A stretch of 64,000 bases of DNA from Shewanella phaeophyticola (GTDB lineage: Bacteria > Pseudomonadota > Gammaproteobacteria > Enterobacterales > Shewanellaceae): assembly GCF_025398315.1 (NCBI RefSeq), contig NZ_JAODOQ010000001.1:2666001-2730000 (forward strand). Direction: 5' to 3'. Position 1 is the first letter of the stretch; every line of letters starts with the position of its first letter. Below the pieces are notes generated by a model, which was given only the letters and a program-made list of their open reading frames with translations, ran no database searches and was not told the origin of the DNA. Of the stretch, positions 31,926 to 43,292 are shown piece by piece. Both the position numbers and the translations under genes were made by a program.

Positions 31926-32654
31926 TTAAACAGCTTCTACGAAACCGTCTTGCTCAGCTTGAACAGCTAAATCTTGACCACGGCCAGAGTTGGCAGCAGC
32001 AGCAACAGATGAAGTGTACAAACGAATAGCACGCATCGCGTCGTCGTTACCAGGAACGATGTAGTTAACACCGTCTGGGGCAGAGTTAGTATCAACAACT
32101 GCAACAACTGGGATACCTAGGTTGTTTGCTTCTTTAATAGCGATATGCTCGTGGTCAGCACCGATAACGAATAATACGTCAGGTAAGCCGCCCATGTTTT
32201 TAATTCCGCCTAAAGACTTTTCTAACTTGTCTAATTCGCGTGAACGCATTAGCGCTTCTTTCTTAGTAAGCTTGTCGAAAGTACCGTCTACAGACTGGCT
32301 TTCTAGCTCTTTAAGACGCTTGATTGACTGACGAACAGTTTTCCAGTTTGTTAACATACCGCCTAACCAGCGGTGATCAACATAGTACTGGTCACAAGAA
32401 ATTGCAGATTCTTTGATAGCTTCGCCAGCAGCGCGCTTAGTACCTACGAATAATACTTTACCTTTCTTAGAAGCAACGTTGCTAATGAAAGCTAAAGCTT
32501 CGTTGAACATTGGTACAGTGTGCTCAAGGTTGATGATGTGTACACCGTTACGAGCGCCGAAGATGAAAGGCTTCATCTTTGGGTTCCAGTAACGTGTTTG
32601 GTGACCGAAGTGAACACCAGCTTGTAGCATGTCGCGCATTGAAACAGTAGTCAT
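31926..32654 (-). CDS. rpsB: Ribosomal protein S2
   Basis: The frame opens at 32693, but ATG 32654 gives the canonical [30 protein letters not shown] N-terminus and 242 residues. Conserved segments include [29 protein letters not shown] and [12 protein letters not shown]. It is a component of the small subunit and heads the rpsB-tsf-pyrH-frr run. Confidence 0.97.
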   Translation of the reverse strand: MTTVSMRDMLQAGVHFGHQTRYWNPKMKPFIFGARNGVHIINLEHTVPMFNEALAFISNVASKKGKVLFVGTKRAAGEAIKESAISCDQYYVDHRWLGGMLTNWKTVRQSIKRLKELESQSVDGTFDKLTKKEALMRSRELDKLEKSLGGIKNMGGLPDVLFVIGADHEHIAIKEANNLGIPVVAVVDTNSAPDGVNYIVPGNDDAMRAIRLYTSSVAAAANSGRGQDLAVQAEQDGFVEAV

Positions 32655-33026
32655 TGTATATACCTTAATGTAAGGGGTTAGACCTCCACGCATCCCATGT
32701 TTTCGACCCTCTTATTACCGTTGTAATAAAAAAGCACCCCGAAAAATGTGTCGATACGTGTGTGATTTAGTATTTAAGTTAATTGCCATGTATAATGACC
32801 GCCATATTTTACGGTTTGCCGAACTCTTTGTGATGTTTTGTTTAAAATGCCTATAAATAAGCGTTTAATGACATACAACGACATCGAGCTAACTCGAACC
32901 GTACAACAACGATCTTATACACAACGGCGCGCTTTATACCATAATCGGCAGCGAATTACAAATTTTTGCCGTAAAATCCTTGGGTAAAACAAGCCAATTT
33001 TGACCGCCAAATGATAGAGAGTTTTC
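32655..33026. promoter_or_regulatory. Divergent promoter region and probable rpsB leader
   Basis: This 372-base gap separates rpsB (minus) from map (plus). A TATAAT at 32791-32796 reads towards map and may be its -10 element. On the minus strand, the stretch from about 32760 to 32655 contains the sequence GGGTGC...CGGTAATAAGAGGG...GGAGGTCTAACCCC, which looks like an rpsB mRNA leader. In related bacteria S2 represses its own translation through such a leader. The leader is inferred from position and base pairing potential, not from an alignment. Confidence 0.4.
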
Positions 33027-33824
33027 ATGAGTATTGTGATTAAAAATGCAGACGAAATAGCAAAAATGCGTGCAGCAGGAAAACTGGCTGCGCAAGTATT
33101 AGAAATGGTTGCACCTTTTGTAAAAGCTGGCGCGACCACGGACGAGCTTAACGAGATTTGTGCAAAGTATACCGAAGAGCAAGGCGCAATTTCAGCACCG
33201 CTCAATTACCATGGTTTTCCAAAATCAATTTGCACCTCTGTTAATGAAGTCGTTTGCCATGGCATTCCATCTGGATACGTTTTAAAAGAAGGTGATATGC
33301 TCAACATTGATATTACTGTCATTAAAGACGGTTATCATGGTGATACGTCTAAAATGTTTTTAATCGGTGAAGTGTCTGCAAAAGACAAACGCTTAAGCCG
33401 AATTGCCCAGGAAAGCTTATATTTAGCGATTCGTAAGGTTCGACCTGGTTTAAAATTAGGCGAAATTGGTACGACCATCGAAAAATTCATCAAGGCAAGC
33501 AAAACAGGGCTTGATAAGTACTCCATCGTGCAAGATTATTGTGGTCATGGTATTGGTTCTGGTTTTCATGAAGAGCCTCAAGTTGTACATTACAAAAACA
33601 ATGACAAAACCGTGCTTAAACCTGGCATGTGTTTTACTATTGAGCCAATGATTAACGCGGGTCGCCATACCACAATTTTAGACAAAAGCGATAATTGGAC
33701 TGTCACCACATCTGATGGTAAAAACTCAGCTCAGTGGGAGCATACATTACTGGTTACCGAAACCGGTGTAGAAGTATTAACTTTACGCGAAGAAGAAGAC
33801 TTCCCTCGTATTATTAATCACTAA
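33027..33824 (+). CDS. map: Methionine aminopeptidase, type I
   Basis: 265 residues. The metal ligands D, D, H, E, E appear in [40 protein letters not shown] and [11 protein letters not shown]. It removes the initiator Met from nascent proteins and is essential. Its ATG is preceded by GAGAG. It is transcribed divergently from rpsB and followed 20 bases later by glnD. Confidence 0.97.
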   Translation: MSIVIKNADEIAKMRAAGKLAAQVLEMVAPFVKAGATTDELNEICAKYTEEQGAISAPLNYHGFPKSICTSVNEVVCHGIPSGYVLKEGDMLNIDITVIKDGYHGDTSKMFLIGEVSAKDKRLSRIAQESLYLAIRKVRPGLKLGEIGTTIEKFIKASKTGLDKYSIVQDYCGHGIGSGFHEEPQVVHYKNNDKTVLKPGMCFTIEPMINAGRHTTILDKSDNWTVTTSDGKNSAQWEHTLLVTETGVEVLTLREEEDFPRIINH

Positions 33825-33844
33825 CAGAAAGAGTAAGGATATCA

Positions 33845-36418
33845 ATGAAAACTGCGCTGGCCGCCAAAAATGCATTAATAGACTTAAACCAGCGCTTAGT
33901 TGAGCAATACACAGCAAAACACCCTATTGCTGATATTGTTAAGCATCGCAGTCAATTTGTTGATTCTTTATTAACCCAAGCATGGCAAGAGTTCGCCTTA
34001 AATACTGGCGATCTTGCTTTGATTGCGGTTGGCGGTTACGGCCGCGGTGAATTACATCCTCATTCAGATATCGATTTATTGTTTTTAGTCAACGATGAAC
34101 CGTTATCTGCCGAATTAGAAAGCCAATTAAGTCAGTTTATTACTTATCTTTGGGACACTGGACTTGAAATTGGCCACAGTGTTCGTACGCTTAGCCAAAC
34201 CATTGAACAAGGCAAAGCTGACATCACCATTGCCACTAACTTAATTGAAGCAAGGCTATTAAGTGGTAGCGAACAGTTGTTCGATTTACTTTATGACAAC
34301 ATCCGCCAGCACGACTTTTGGCCTTCTTGTGAGTTTTATAATGCCAAAAGAGATGAACAAATATCTCGGCACAGCAAAGCCAGCGCCTTTGATTTAGAAC
34401 CCAATATTAAAACCTGTCCTGGTGGGCTACGAGACATTCAAACCGTGGCATGGGTAGCCATGCGCCACTTTGATGCCGCCACCTTAGAAGAACTGGTCGA
34501 GTATGATTTTCTTGCCCCCGCTGAATTAGAAGAATTGCTTGAATGTCAAAACTTTTTGTGGGAAATCCGTTTTGCGCTGCACATCACCGCAAATCGCAAT
34601 GAAAACCGGCTGCTGTTCGATTTACAACGTCAAATAGCCAGTTTACTTGGTTATGAAGACGCAACACAGCTCGCTGTTGAGCAAATGATGAAACGCTACT
34701 ATCGCACGGTTCGCCGCGTGATGGAGCTTAATCAAATGCTGCTGCAATTATTTAAACGCGCCACACTTGGTCATACGCAAGCATTAGAAATTCAGCCAAT
34801 CAACGAACAATTCCAACGCCGTGGTCGTTACATTGAAGTTTTAGACGATGAGTTATTTACTCGCGCTAATGAAGAGATTTTACGTTTGTTTTTAATGATA
34901 GCGAAAAACTCTAACATTCAAGATATTTACGCCCCAACCTTACGTCTACTGCGAAACGCACGTCGTGGCTTAACCGCTCCCTTGCAAGATAATCCCGCTT
35001 GTCGCAAAGTGCTTATGGAAATTTTAAAGCATCCTAGAGGCATTGAAGCATTATCATTTATGCACAAACACGGTATTTTATCGTCATATTTACCCGCCTG
35101 GCGTAAAATTGAAGGTCAAATGCAGTTTGACCTATTCCATGCGTATACCGTCGATGAGCATACTCATAGGTTATTGCTTAATATTGAACGTTTTTCACAG
35201 GCGGAACAAAAAGATGAGTTTCCTCTTGGGGCGATTTTAATTAACCAATTGCCTAAAAAAGGCTTATTGGTGCTTGGGGCAATATTTCATGATATTGCAA
35301 AAGGTCGTGGTGGCGACCACAGTAAGCTGGGTTCAAAAGATGCCATCGACTTTTGTAAATTGCATGGCATGAACGATCATGACGGACGCCTGGTTGCATG
35401 GTTAGTTGAAAATCATCTAGTGATGTCAGTCACCGCTCAGCGCCGTGATATTTCAGATCCTGACGTAGTAGCTGAATTTGCCGATAAAGTCTACGACACC
35501 GTTCATTTAAGTTATTTGTATTGCCTTACCGTTGCCGATATCTGTGCCACCAATGAAAAAACCTGGAACAACTGGAAAGCCTCACTACTGCGTGATTTAT
35601 ATTTTTCGACACAGCGCGTTTTAGCCCGTGGCAAAGAAAAACCTGTCGACGTAAAAGCGCGGGTAAGCGAAATTCAAGCTAAGGCTAAAAAAGAACTGAT
35701 CCGCCGCGGCTTAAAAGAAAAAGACATGGACTTATTGTGGTCGCGTTTTAAAACAGATTATTTTTTACGCCATCAACCCAATCAAGTGGCTTGGCACGCC
35801 GAAGCGATTTTAAAGCATAACCGCGACGAGCCATTAGTATTAATGTCTAAGCACACGACTCGAGGCGGCACAGAGCTGTTTATTTACAGTAAAGATAAAC
35901 CTAAGCTGTTTGCCACGGTAATGACCGTATTAGACAATAAAAACATCAATGTTCATGACGCCAACATCATGACCTCAAAAGATGACTACGTACTCGATAC
36001 CTTTGTCATTTTAGAACAAGATGGCGAGCCGATTATTCAGTTATCGCGGATCCAAAGTATACGTAAAGCGCTCGAAAAAGCCTTAGCCAGCGAAAATCCA
36101 AAACTGCCAAAGTTCAGAAAACTGGCGCGGATCATGAAACCTTTTAATGTTGCGACTCATGTGAGTTTCTTACCGAGTGCCCGTCATGGTACAAGTATGA
36201 TGGAATTAATCACCCTCGATACGCCTGGCCTACTCGCCAAAGTCGGTGACACATTTTATCGTTGTGGTGTGACATTGTTGGCGGCAAAAATCACCACTAT
36301 CGGTGAGCGCGCAGAGGATTTCTTTATATTGCAAAACCAAAGCGGCGCGGCTTTAGACGAGCCACAGCAGCAACAATTATCAGAAGCCTTAAAATTGGCA
36401 CTGAAATCATCTAACTAA
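33845..36418 (+). CDS. glnD: Bifunctional uridylyltransferase/uridylyl-removing enzyme GlnD
   Basis: 857 residues, intact. A nucleotidyltransferase domain carries [19 protein letters not shown] (about residue 60), followed by a GlnD-specific helical region, an HD hydrolase domain ([19 protein letters not shown]) and two C-terminal ACT domains (starting around [16 protein letters not shown] and [12 protein letters not shown]). GlnD adds UMP to or removes it from PII proteins in response to glutamine. The order map-glnD-dapD is conserved. Confidence 0.97.
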   Translation: MKTALAAKNALIDLNQRLVEQYTAKHPIADIVKHRSQFVDSLLTQAWQEFALNTGDLALIAVGGYGRGELHPHSDIDLLFLVNDEPLSAELESQLSQFITYLWDTGLEIGHSVRTLSQTIEQGKADITIATNLIEARLLSGSEQLFDLLYDNIRQHDFWPSCEFYNAKRDEQISRHSKASAFDLEPNIKTCPGGLRDIQTVAWVAMRHFDAATLEELVEYDFLAPAELEELLECQNFLWEIRFALHITANRNENRLLFDLQRQIASLLGYEDATQLAVEQMMKRYYRTVRRVMELNQMLLQLFKRATLGHTQALEIQPINEQFQRRGRYIEVLDDELFTRANEEILRLFLMIAKNSNIQDIYAPTLRLLRNARRGLTAPLQDNPACRKVLMEILKHPRGIEALSFMHKHGILSSYLPAWRKIEGQMQFDLFHAYTVDEHTHRLLLNIERFSQAEQKDEFPLGAILINQLPKKGLLVLGAIFHDIAKGRGGDHSKLGSKDAIDFCKLHGMNDHDGRLVAWLVENHLVMSVTAQRRDISDPDVVAEFADKVYDTVHLSYLYCLTVADICATNEKTWNNWKASLLRDLYFSTQRVLARGKEKPVDVKARVSEIQAKAKKELIRRGLKEKDMDLLWSRFKTDYFLRHQPNQVAWHAEAILKHNRDEPLVLMSKHTTRGGTELFIYSKDKPKLFATVMTVLDNKNINVHDANIMTSKDDYVLDTFVILEQDGEPIIQLSRIQSIRKALEKALASENPKLPKFRKLARIMKPFNVATHVSFLPSARHGTSMMELITLDTPGLLAKVGDTFYRCGVTLLAAKITTIGERAEDFFILQNQSGAALDEPQQQQLSEALKLALKSSN

Positions 36419-36478
36419 TTTTTTAAACTCAATGTTTATGCTAATTTTGAGCTAATCATTACCTACTGGGAGAAAACA

Positions 36479-37304
36479 ATGGAGGCTTTACGCCAACGCA
36501 TTGAAGCAGCATTCGAAACGCGCCAAGACATTTCACCAACAAGTGTCGATGCAAGTGTACGTGCTGATGTTGAAACTGTCATCAACATGCTAGACAAAGG
36601 CGAAGCACGCGTTGCTGAAAAAATTGACGGTGAATGGCATGTTCACCAATGGCTTAAAAAAGCAGTGTTACTGTCGTTCCGTATTTTCGACAACGGTGTG
36701 ATTGACGGTGGCGACACTAAATATTTCGACAAAGTACCGCAAAAATTTGCTGACTATGAAGAAGCACGCTTTAAAGCTGAAGGTATCCGAGTTGTGCCAC
36801 CAGCGACCGTACGTAAAGGCTCATTTATCGGTAAAAACACCGTATTAATGCCATCTTATGTAAACTTGGGCGCTTACGTTGACGAAGGCACCATGGTTGA
36901 TACATGGGCAACTGTTGGCTCATGTGCACAAATCGGTAAAAACGTTCACTTATCTGGCGGTGTCGGTATTGGTGGCGTATTAGAGCCACTACAAGCTGGT
37001 CCTACTATCATTGAAGACAACTGCTTCATTGGCGCGCGCAGCGAGATCGTTGAAGGCGTTGTTGTTGAAGAAGGCAGCGTGATCTCAATGGGCGTTTACA
37101 TTGGCCAAAGCACACGTATTTTTGACCGTGAGAACCGGTGAAGTACATTACGGTCGTGTACCAGCAGGTTCCGTTGTTGTGTCTGGTAACTTGCCATCAG
37201 CTTGCGGTAAATACAGCTTGTATGCTGCGATTATCGTTAAGAAAGTAGACGCTAAAACTCGCGGTAAAGTGGGTATTAATGAACTACTGCGCATTGTTGA
37301 TTAA
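36479..37304 (+). CDS. dapD: 2,3,4,5-tetrahydropyridine-2,6-dicarboxylate N-succinyltransferase (frameshifted)
   Basis: The first frame runs to 37141 with an N-terminal helical domain and a hexapeptide-repeat helix ([33 protein letters not shown]). It breaks at FDRENR, where one extra A in GAGAACCGG displaces [17 protein letters not shown], which continues in the frame ending at 37304. With the base removed the protein is 274 residues, the usual length. It acts in lysine and diaminopimelate synthesis and is essential. Confidence 0.95.
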
Positions 37305-37333
37305 TCATCGTACTCGATGCATTCATTAACATA

Positions 37334-37359
37334 AAAAAGGCGCTGATATGCGCCTTTTT
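37334..37359 (+). terminator. Terminator after dapD
   Basis: AAAAAGGCGC, loop TGATAT, GCGCCTTTTT: a strong stem with T-tract on the plus strand, and nearly as good on the other strand for the convergent HD-GYP gene. Confidence 0.9.
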
Positions 37360-37378
37360 AGTTAACCTGATGTAATGG

Positions 37379-39277
37379 TTATTGCTTTAAAATTGCATTG
37401 GCCAGTAATTGCCAGGTTAACATGCCCAATACTTGTTCTTTGTCATTTTGAACTAGCAAGTAGTTGGCATTGGTTTTATCTAGGGCGATTTTGGCATCAT
37501 TTAAAATAGTGTGACCGTTAATTAAATCCATTTTATGGGTCATAATTTGATGCGCACGTTTATTTAATAAACTTCTATCGGCCGCCCGCTCTGCTGCAGT
37601 ATCAATAAATGGGCTGTGCCAAAATGCTAACGTTTGGGTATCAATAATCCCAATGGGTTTACGTTCTTGCTCAGATAATACCACGGCAACGTCCAATTTA
37701 GCCTTTTTCATCATGGCTTCAGCATGCTCTAAGGTATGGTACTCCTCTAAGAATACCACTGGAATTAATGATAAGCTTGAAACATATTCTTCTTCTTTAA
37801 AATCTTCAACAGCCAAAATCTCTAAACAGGTATCAACCACATCGGCATCTAAACGTATCCCTCGACCTTTCATTAACTCAGCGATTAACGCATCCATTCC
37901 CAATGATGGACGGTATGGACGATGACTTAAAATAGAGTCTGCAATATCTGCAACGGCAATGATTTTAGCCTCTAATATGATGTCTTTACCTTTAAGACCT
38001 TTAGGGTAACCAGAACCGTCTAAACGCTCATGATGCTGTAAAATCATTTCTTTAATTGGCCAAGGAAACTCGACCTCATCGACAATCATGGCACCTTGCT
38101 CAGGATGCTGTTTCACTAACTCAAATTCAGCATCAGTTAATCGGGAAGGTTTAGCCAAAATTTGGCTCGGCAATGCCAGTTTGCCGATATCGTGAATTAA
38201 CGCGCCTAATTTAAGCCCTTCTAGGCGCTCAGGCGACAAGCCCATTTTCTCACCCATTAAATAACTTAACTGTGCAACAGACTTTTGATGGCCTGCGGTA
38301 TACGCATCTTTGAGCTCTAGGGCTTCAGATATTGCGCCAATCAATTGCACTAAAATCAAGGTCATTCTCTCTTTTTGCGCCTTGATAATACCAGATTGAT
38401 GTGACACCGCTTTCATGGTTCTTGGCAGCTCAACACTATGCCATAAAATGGTAGCAAAAATACTTAACGATTTAGCATCTACCTGGGTATAAGGCTTATC
38501 TCTGTTACCTACGCCAATAATACCCACTAATTTTTTACGATAGTGAATAGGAATACATAAATGATTTTTAAAGGCAAAGTAGCCATCTTTTTGACTCTTG
38601 CCTTCAATAACTGTAGTTAAATCATTATGAATAACCGCTTTACGGGTTTTAATTGTTTCCGCCCAGATACCAGAATCGGCTTTATAGGTTTGTGTTTTCG
38701 GGATAGAAAAGTAATCACCAACTTCTTTGTTCCATGCGGTTTGAAGGATTTGATTCGATTTTTCATTAAAAATATGGACATAACCTACTTTTGAATGTGT
38801 TAACGATAATCCTTGATTAATTGCAGTGACAAAAACTAAGTCACCACTAGCATTAATGACTTGTTCTATTTGATCTAGCCACTCATCACTTGACTGGATA
38901 GCTTGATGATAATCAGGATGAAGTTCATTTAGCCAAGCTTGATCAAGTTCGATTTCAATAATGCTAAGGCACCAATGTTCGACACTCTCAGTTAAAGGAG
39001 TAAACCGTGCTTGTAATGCATGGCCTTTGTCATCAACAAAGTTAATCACATGAGGAGTGTCGCGAAGGGTAAAATCAATGTCGTCGAGTGTTAAGGTTGG
39101 GAACGAAATAGACAGCGGTTGTTTTAAAATCGCCGAAATCGGTTTTTTAATTAGGGTGTACAAGGGTTCGCTTAGCTTAATTAACTCAAGCCGATTGTTT
39201 ACAATGCCCCAACTCAGTTTTGCACTTTTGGGTACTTCAGATGGTTTTAAGAAAAAATCAGCTTTTTGTAGCATCAA
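37379..39277 (-). CDS. GAF/HD-GYP protein with C-terminal CBS pair
   Basis: 632 residues. After an N-terminal PAS-like region (about 1-120) there is a GAF-like sensor (about 140-290, ending in VGIIGVGNRDKPYT). The HD-GYP domain follows with GALIHDIGKLALP and HHERLDGSGYPKGL, so the cyclic di-GMP phosphodiesterase motifs are complete. The last 130 residues contain two CBS-type motifs (VVLSEQERKPIGIIDTQTLAF and YLLVQNDKEQVLGMLTWQLL), which bind adenine nucleotides in other proteins. It probably hydrolyses cyclic di-GMP, opposing the GGDEF protein at 4.2 kb. The CBS tail is uncommon in this group. No membrane segment is visible. Confidence 0.85.
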   Translation of the reverse strand: MMLQKADFFLKPSEVPKSAKLSWGIVNNRLELIKLSEPLYTLIKKPISAILKQPLSISFPTLTLDDIDFTLRDTPHVINFVDDKGHALQARFTPLTESVEHWCLSIIEIELDQAWLNELHPDYHQAIQSSDEWLDQIEQVINASGDLVFVTAINQGLSLTHSKVGYVHIFNEKSNQILQTAWNKEVGDYFSIPKTQTYKADSGIWAETIKTRKAVIHNDLTTVIEGKSQKDGYFAFKNHLCIPIHYRKKLVGIIGVGNRDKPYTQVDAKSLSIFATILWHSVELPRTMKAVSHQSGIIKAQKERMTLILVQLIGAISEALELKDAYTAGHQKSVAQLSYLMGEKMGLSPERLEGLKLGALIHDIGKLALPSQILAKPSRLTDAEFELVKQHPEQGAMIVDEVEFPWPIKEMILQHHERLDGSGYPKGLKGKDIILEAKIIAVADIADSILSHRPYRPSLGMDALIAELMKGRGIRLDADVVDTCLEILAVEDFKEEEYVSSLSLIPVVFLEEYHTLEHAEAMMKKAKLDVAVVLSEQERKPIGIIDTQTLAFWHSPFIDTAAERAADRSLLNKRAHQIMTHKMDLINGHTILNDAKIALDKTNANYLLVQNDKEQVLGMLTWQLLANAILKQ

Positions 39278-39501
39278 CGACCCTATAAAAATTAAAATTT
39301 ATCCACTATCAAATGACATAAAACATGAATAACCTAGTACTAACAATCCGTTGATTTTTGGTTGGACACCAATCTGATTTAGTATCTAATCCATTTAGTG
39401 CGTTTCAAGTTAGCTATTCACGCTGCATACAACATAACGCTATATTTGAATCACTACTCACTTGCGGGTTTAATGGCATTATTCTGTACTTGAGCCTTTG
39501 C

Positions 39502-39799
39502 CTAGGGTCTGTTGATCTTTCAAGGTTGTTTTTGCAGCGAATTGTTGGCCATTACTCACATATATAACTGCGCGGCAGAGACTTTGAAGTGTAGTTATTC
39601 TACATAAAAAGTCGATAACGCAGTAAAAATGGCCAACAAACGCTGCCCAAAGGGTTCGGCTAAAAACGTTTTACTCTTTGTTGAATGATTCTTTGCAAAT
39701 AAAGAGTTGCTTAGATGACTAGGCATCAATCCATTCGCCTCGATTAAAACGTTTTTAACTCGAACAAAATTCAAACAGCAAAGATCAACAGACCCCAGG
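39502..39799. repeat. MITE-like element, copy 2
   Basis: 298 bases with inverted ends: 16 bases, GGGTCTGTTGATCTTT, are identical in both directions, within GCCTAGGG...CCCCAGGC. The interior matches 948-1231 except for a replaced segment of about 25-40 bases (around tcacatatataactgcgcgg). It lies between the HD-GYP gene and purU and codes for nothing. The rest of the gap between these genes, 39278-39501 and 39800-39982, has no recognisable feature. Confidence 0.8.
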
Positions 39800-39982
39800 C
39801 ACATTATAGTAAAATAGTGGGCAAGCTAGTATGAATCGCTTACCCAAACATCGTGAAACAATTTCTTACCACTACAACTATCAATGTGATAACAATAACA
39901 CAATAATTTATATCGGCCACAATACGGCATAACTTAAACTCAAATTTCCATAAACTGAGTTAAGTTAATCACTACATAACGA

Positions 39983-40852
39983 TTAAAACACCACCGTTTT
40001 GTTACCGTAAACCACAACTTGCTCATTAAGTACCAGTTGTAATGCTTTACTCAGTACACTTTTTTCAACATCACGGCCGTTATGCGCCAATTCTTCTGCA
40101 CTGTAACTGTGATTCACTGAAATAACATCTTGCTTAATAATCGGACCTTCGTCGAGGTGATTATTTACAAAATGCGCTGTGGCTCCAATAATTTTAACGC
40201 CACGATCCCACGCTTGCTTATACGGTGATGCGCCGATAAAAGCCGGTAGGAATGAATGATGGATATTGATGATTTTATCCGCAAACGCTGAAACAAATTC
40301 TGGTGTGAGTACTCGCATGTATTTCGCTAATACTACAAAGTCAGGATTATATGGTTGGATCACTTTAAGCATCGCTTGTTCATGCTCTTGACGATTTAAC
40401 CCTTCATGACTGACATAATGAAACGGAATATCAAATTTTTCTGTTAATGGTTGCAATACATCGTAATTACCAACGACTGCGGCAATCTCAACATCTAAAC
40501 CACCATAATAAGATTTCATTAAAATATCGCCCAAACAATGGGCTTCTTTGGTCACCATAATGACAATGCGCTTGGTGCACATATCCACAAGTCTCATGTG
40601 ATTTTGAGCAGGAAGCACTTCACGCAATTCGTTTAATAGACGCTCATCGTCAAACTGCCCTTCAAGTTCTGCGCGCATAAAAAATCGACCTTGAGCATGA
40701 TCGACAAACTCGGTGTTTTTAATAATATTAAGATGGTTAGCGAAACACACGCTGGTAATTTTTGCGATTAATCCTTTCGCATCGGCACAATCAGTAATTA
40801 ATACTTTGCGCTGTAATTCCGTTGGACTGCTGTTACTTGGCTGATGACTCAC
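39983..40852 (-). CDS. purU: Formyltetrahydrofolate deformylase
   Basis: The frame opens at 40906, but GTG 40852 follows ACAGGAGTCGTAAGC and gives 289 residues starting (M)SHQPSNSSPTELQRKVLITDC. An N-terminal ACT domain (about 15-90) is followed by a formyltransferase-fold domain with SYYGGLD, the catalytic IINIHHSFLPAF and GATAHFV...DEGPII. It releases formate from 10-formyltetrahydrofolate for purine synthesis in the absence of PurN, with feedback control by Met and Gly. Confidence 0.94.
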   Translation of the reverse strand: MSHQPSNSSPTELQRKVLITDCADAKGLIAKITSVCFANHLNIIKNTEFVDHAQGRFFMRAELEGQFDDERLLNELREVLPAQNHMRLVDMCTKRIVIMVTKEAHCLGDILMKSYYGGLDVEIAAVVGNYDVLQPLTEKFDIPFHYVSHEGLNRQEHEQAMLKVIQPYNPDFVVLAKYMRVLTPEFVSAFADKIINIHHSFLPAFIGASPYKQAWDRGVKIIGATAHFVNNHLDEGPIIKQDVISVNHSYSAEELAHNGRDVEKSVLSKALQLVLNEQVVVYGNKTVVF

Positions 40853-41024
40853 GCTTACGACTCCTGTTAAATGGCTACAATACCAATCGTTTTGCCAGTT
40901 TGCCACTGAAAACCGCTCTTAGGGGAGTTTTTTTGATGATAAATGCTCATAAACACAAATTAATTTGTTTGTGCATCGATTACTTAAAAATAATGAGCAA
41001 TTGGTTAACTTGAAGTCATTCGGT

Positions 41025-42504
41025 TTAGCGTCGTGAATCTAAATATTTTTGCAGCAATTTACGTAACGATTCAGCCTTAGTGCCATAAACCACCTGTACA
41101 CCTTTGCCCATCACGACGACCCCTTTGGCACCAAGACGCATTAACCGTGCTTTATCAATTAAATTGGCTTGATTTACACTAATGCGTAAACGCGTTAAGC
41201 AGGCATTGATTTCAACAATATTATCGCGACCACCGAGCGCTGAAATCATTGCAAGTAAGCTTTCTTTAGGTTCTGATTCCTGGTCGGTTAGATCTAATCT
41301 TCCGGGGGTTTTTAAGTTAAAGGCTAAAATACTGGCGCGAAATAAAGCGTAGTAAATAATGGCGGTAACCGGCTCCAAGTAGCCAAATCCAGTACGTATT
41401 AGCTGAGCGCGAAAACAGCAAACTAAAGTCCACTAAACCGTGGGAAAATACGATGCTGTGGTGCACTTCTAATAAAATACACACACTGTAAGCCACACCG
41501 GTTAATAAGGCATGAACAAAAAACAGTAACGGTGCAATAAACATAAAAGCAAATTCAATTGGCTCGGTTACCCCTGTTAACCAACTTGCTGTAGCCGCTG
41601 AAAGCATAATACCTGCCACACGGTTACGCTCTGATTTGTCAGCACAGCGCCAAATAGCCAATGCAGCGGCGGGTAAACCCCACATTTTAATTAAATAACC
41701 ACCGGCTAAATTACCCGCTAGCGGATCGCCCGCCAGATAACGAGCCACCTCACCTCTCACTACAGTGCCTTGATTAATGTATTGGCCAACTTCAAGGTAA
41801 AATGGAGCATTCCAAATATGGTGAAGTCCTAACGGAATTAAGAGACGCTCAACGGTGCCATAAACACCAAAAGCAATTGCGGGATCTTGATATACCGACC
41901 AATCAGATAAATGCTCGATCACTAATGATAAAGGCGGCCAAACATGACTGAGCACATAGGCTAATATCATCGACAATGGAATAACAATAATAGGCGCGCT
42001 TCGTCTGCCTTCAAAAAATGAAAAAATGGCGGGTAATTTAACATGATAGCTAATCTTCACTGCGAGGCAGGTAATGGCCCCCACCAGCATGCCACCAGCA
42101 ATGCCAGTATCAATGGTTTGCATTCCCCACAGTGGCCGTGACACTAAACCATAAATGTCGGTCAGCGCCCCCATGGTTGATAAGAATACGCCAAAACCAA
42201 ACACCGCAGAAAATGCAGCAATCCCTTGATCACGACAAAACCCAATTGCAACCGCCACACTAAATAGCAGAGGCATCATGGTAAAAACCAAATTACCTAC
42301 GGCCGATAATACAATATTGAGTTCATTAGGAATAAAAGGTAACGGGTTAACCGTGAGGCCGAGCATGACCCCTGCGGCAGGTAATATCGCAATAGGGATT
42401 AGCAGCGCTTGACTTAAGCGCTGGGCAAATTTAAACCATTGTTGCGAAAAAAAACTTACGCTTCGTTGGCCGATGTGGCGGCGTGTTGCCAACTGCTTAT
42501 CCAT
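41025..42504 (-). CDS. ptsG: PTS glucose-type EIICB component (frameshifted)
   Basis: The EIIC part (41317-42504) has eight or more membrane segments and the substrate loop GLHHIWNAPFYLE and TGVTEPIEFAFMF, like PtsG. The frame then breaks at WIWLLGAGYRH; taking out one base near GGAGCCGG gives WLLGPVTAIIYYALF, continuing in the 41025-41378 frame. That carries EIIB with the phosphorylated Cys in NACLTRLRISV. It takes up and phosphorylates a hexose, probably glucose, with the phosphate supplied by EIIA. No EIIA domain is fused. The nominal start overlaps yqcA by 49 bases. Confidence 0.82.
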
Positions 42505-42920
42505 GTTTCAGCTTCAATTTCGGGTTCCATTGTTTCACAAGCATCTATTTCAAGTGTTTCGGTGAGCTGCTTGGCACCTAGCTCTGTTAACAGTTCATCA
42601 AACTGTTTGATTGCGCCACAGAATGTGTCGTAACTAGAGTCGCCTAAACCAATTAAGCTGTATTGTAATGCAGGTAAATAAGGTGCATTCGATTTGAGTT
42701 CGTTAAACCAAGGTGCAATATCCTCAGGAATGTCACCTTGCCCTGTGGTAGAACATACCACGATTAACAATTCATCTTGTGGCGGCACAAATCCCGATAA
42801 CTCATTAGGTTGCAGAAGTTTAGTGGCAAATCCTAATTTTGCAATGACCTTTTCAATGGTTTCCGCGGTATATTGGGCACTACCATAAACAGTACCAAAA
42901 ACAATATTGACCTTTTTCAT
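42456..42920 (-). CDS. yqcA: Flavodoxin YqcA
   Basis: 154 residues. The FMN phosphate-binding loop is FGTVYGSAQYTA at the N-terminus, with STTGQGDIPED and GLGDSSYDTFCGA, the other two FMN-contacting loops. Short-chain flavodoxins of this type carry one electron at low potential; the partner is unknown. The neighbours truC and yqcC confirm the E. coli-like arrangement, and support YqcA over MioC. Confidence 0.85.
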   Translation of the reverse strand: MKKVNIVFGTVYGSAQYTAETIEKVIAKLGFATKLLQPNELSGFVPPQDELLIVVCSTTGQGDIPEDIAPWFNELKSNAPYLPALQYSLIGLGDSSYDTFCGAIKQFDELLTELGAKQLTETLEIDACETMEPEIEAETWISSWQHAATSANEA

Positions 42921-43084
42921 GGTATACTATTCCCTTAAATAAAATTCGATATAAAATGCGTTGAGTCTGAATAACTTACTTTATTCGTTAAGCTTCTCGC
43001 AAGTGCCTTTTATAACGTATGTAAAATATATAGAGCAATGATAGATACGCTCTAAGTAAACAAAGACATTACGGAAGCAGTAGC

Positions 43085-43246
43085 ATGCGACAAGTCAGCA
43101 GAAAGCGAAAACTCAAACTCCAGCATAAATTCGCGCACATTCGCCGTAATTATTATTTTCATGCAGAGCAGCAAGACCACGAACTTTTACCCCCCATTGC
43201 AGAGTTCGAAAAACTTAAAAAGGCTCTATCTGATCACATGGAATAA
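43085..43246 (+). CDS. Small basic protein, function unknown
   Basis: A frame of 53 residues beginning MRQVSRKRKLKLQHKFAHIR and ending LKKALSDHME. The N-terminal half is rich in Lys and Arg, the C-terminal half acidic. GGAAG lies about 10-14 bases before the ATG. It sits alone on the plus strand between yqcA and truC, with about 200 bases of intergenic sequence upstream that could hold its promoter. I do not recognise the family; a nucleic-acid or ribosome binding role is a guess from charge only. Confidence 0.4.
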   Translation: MRQVSRKRKLKLQHKFAHIRRNYYFHAEQQDHELLPPIAEFEKLKKALSDHME

Positions 43247-43292
43247 CGCTGGCTTGCCATTACAGCTTAATATAGTGCGTTATTTGTTTGCC

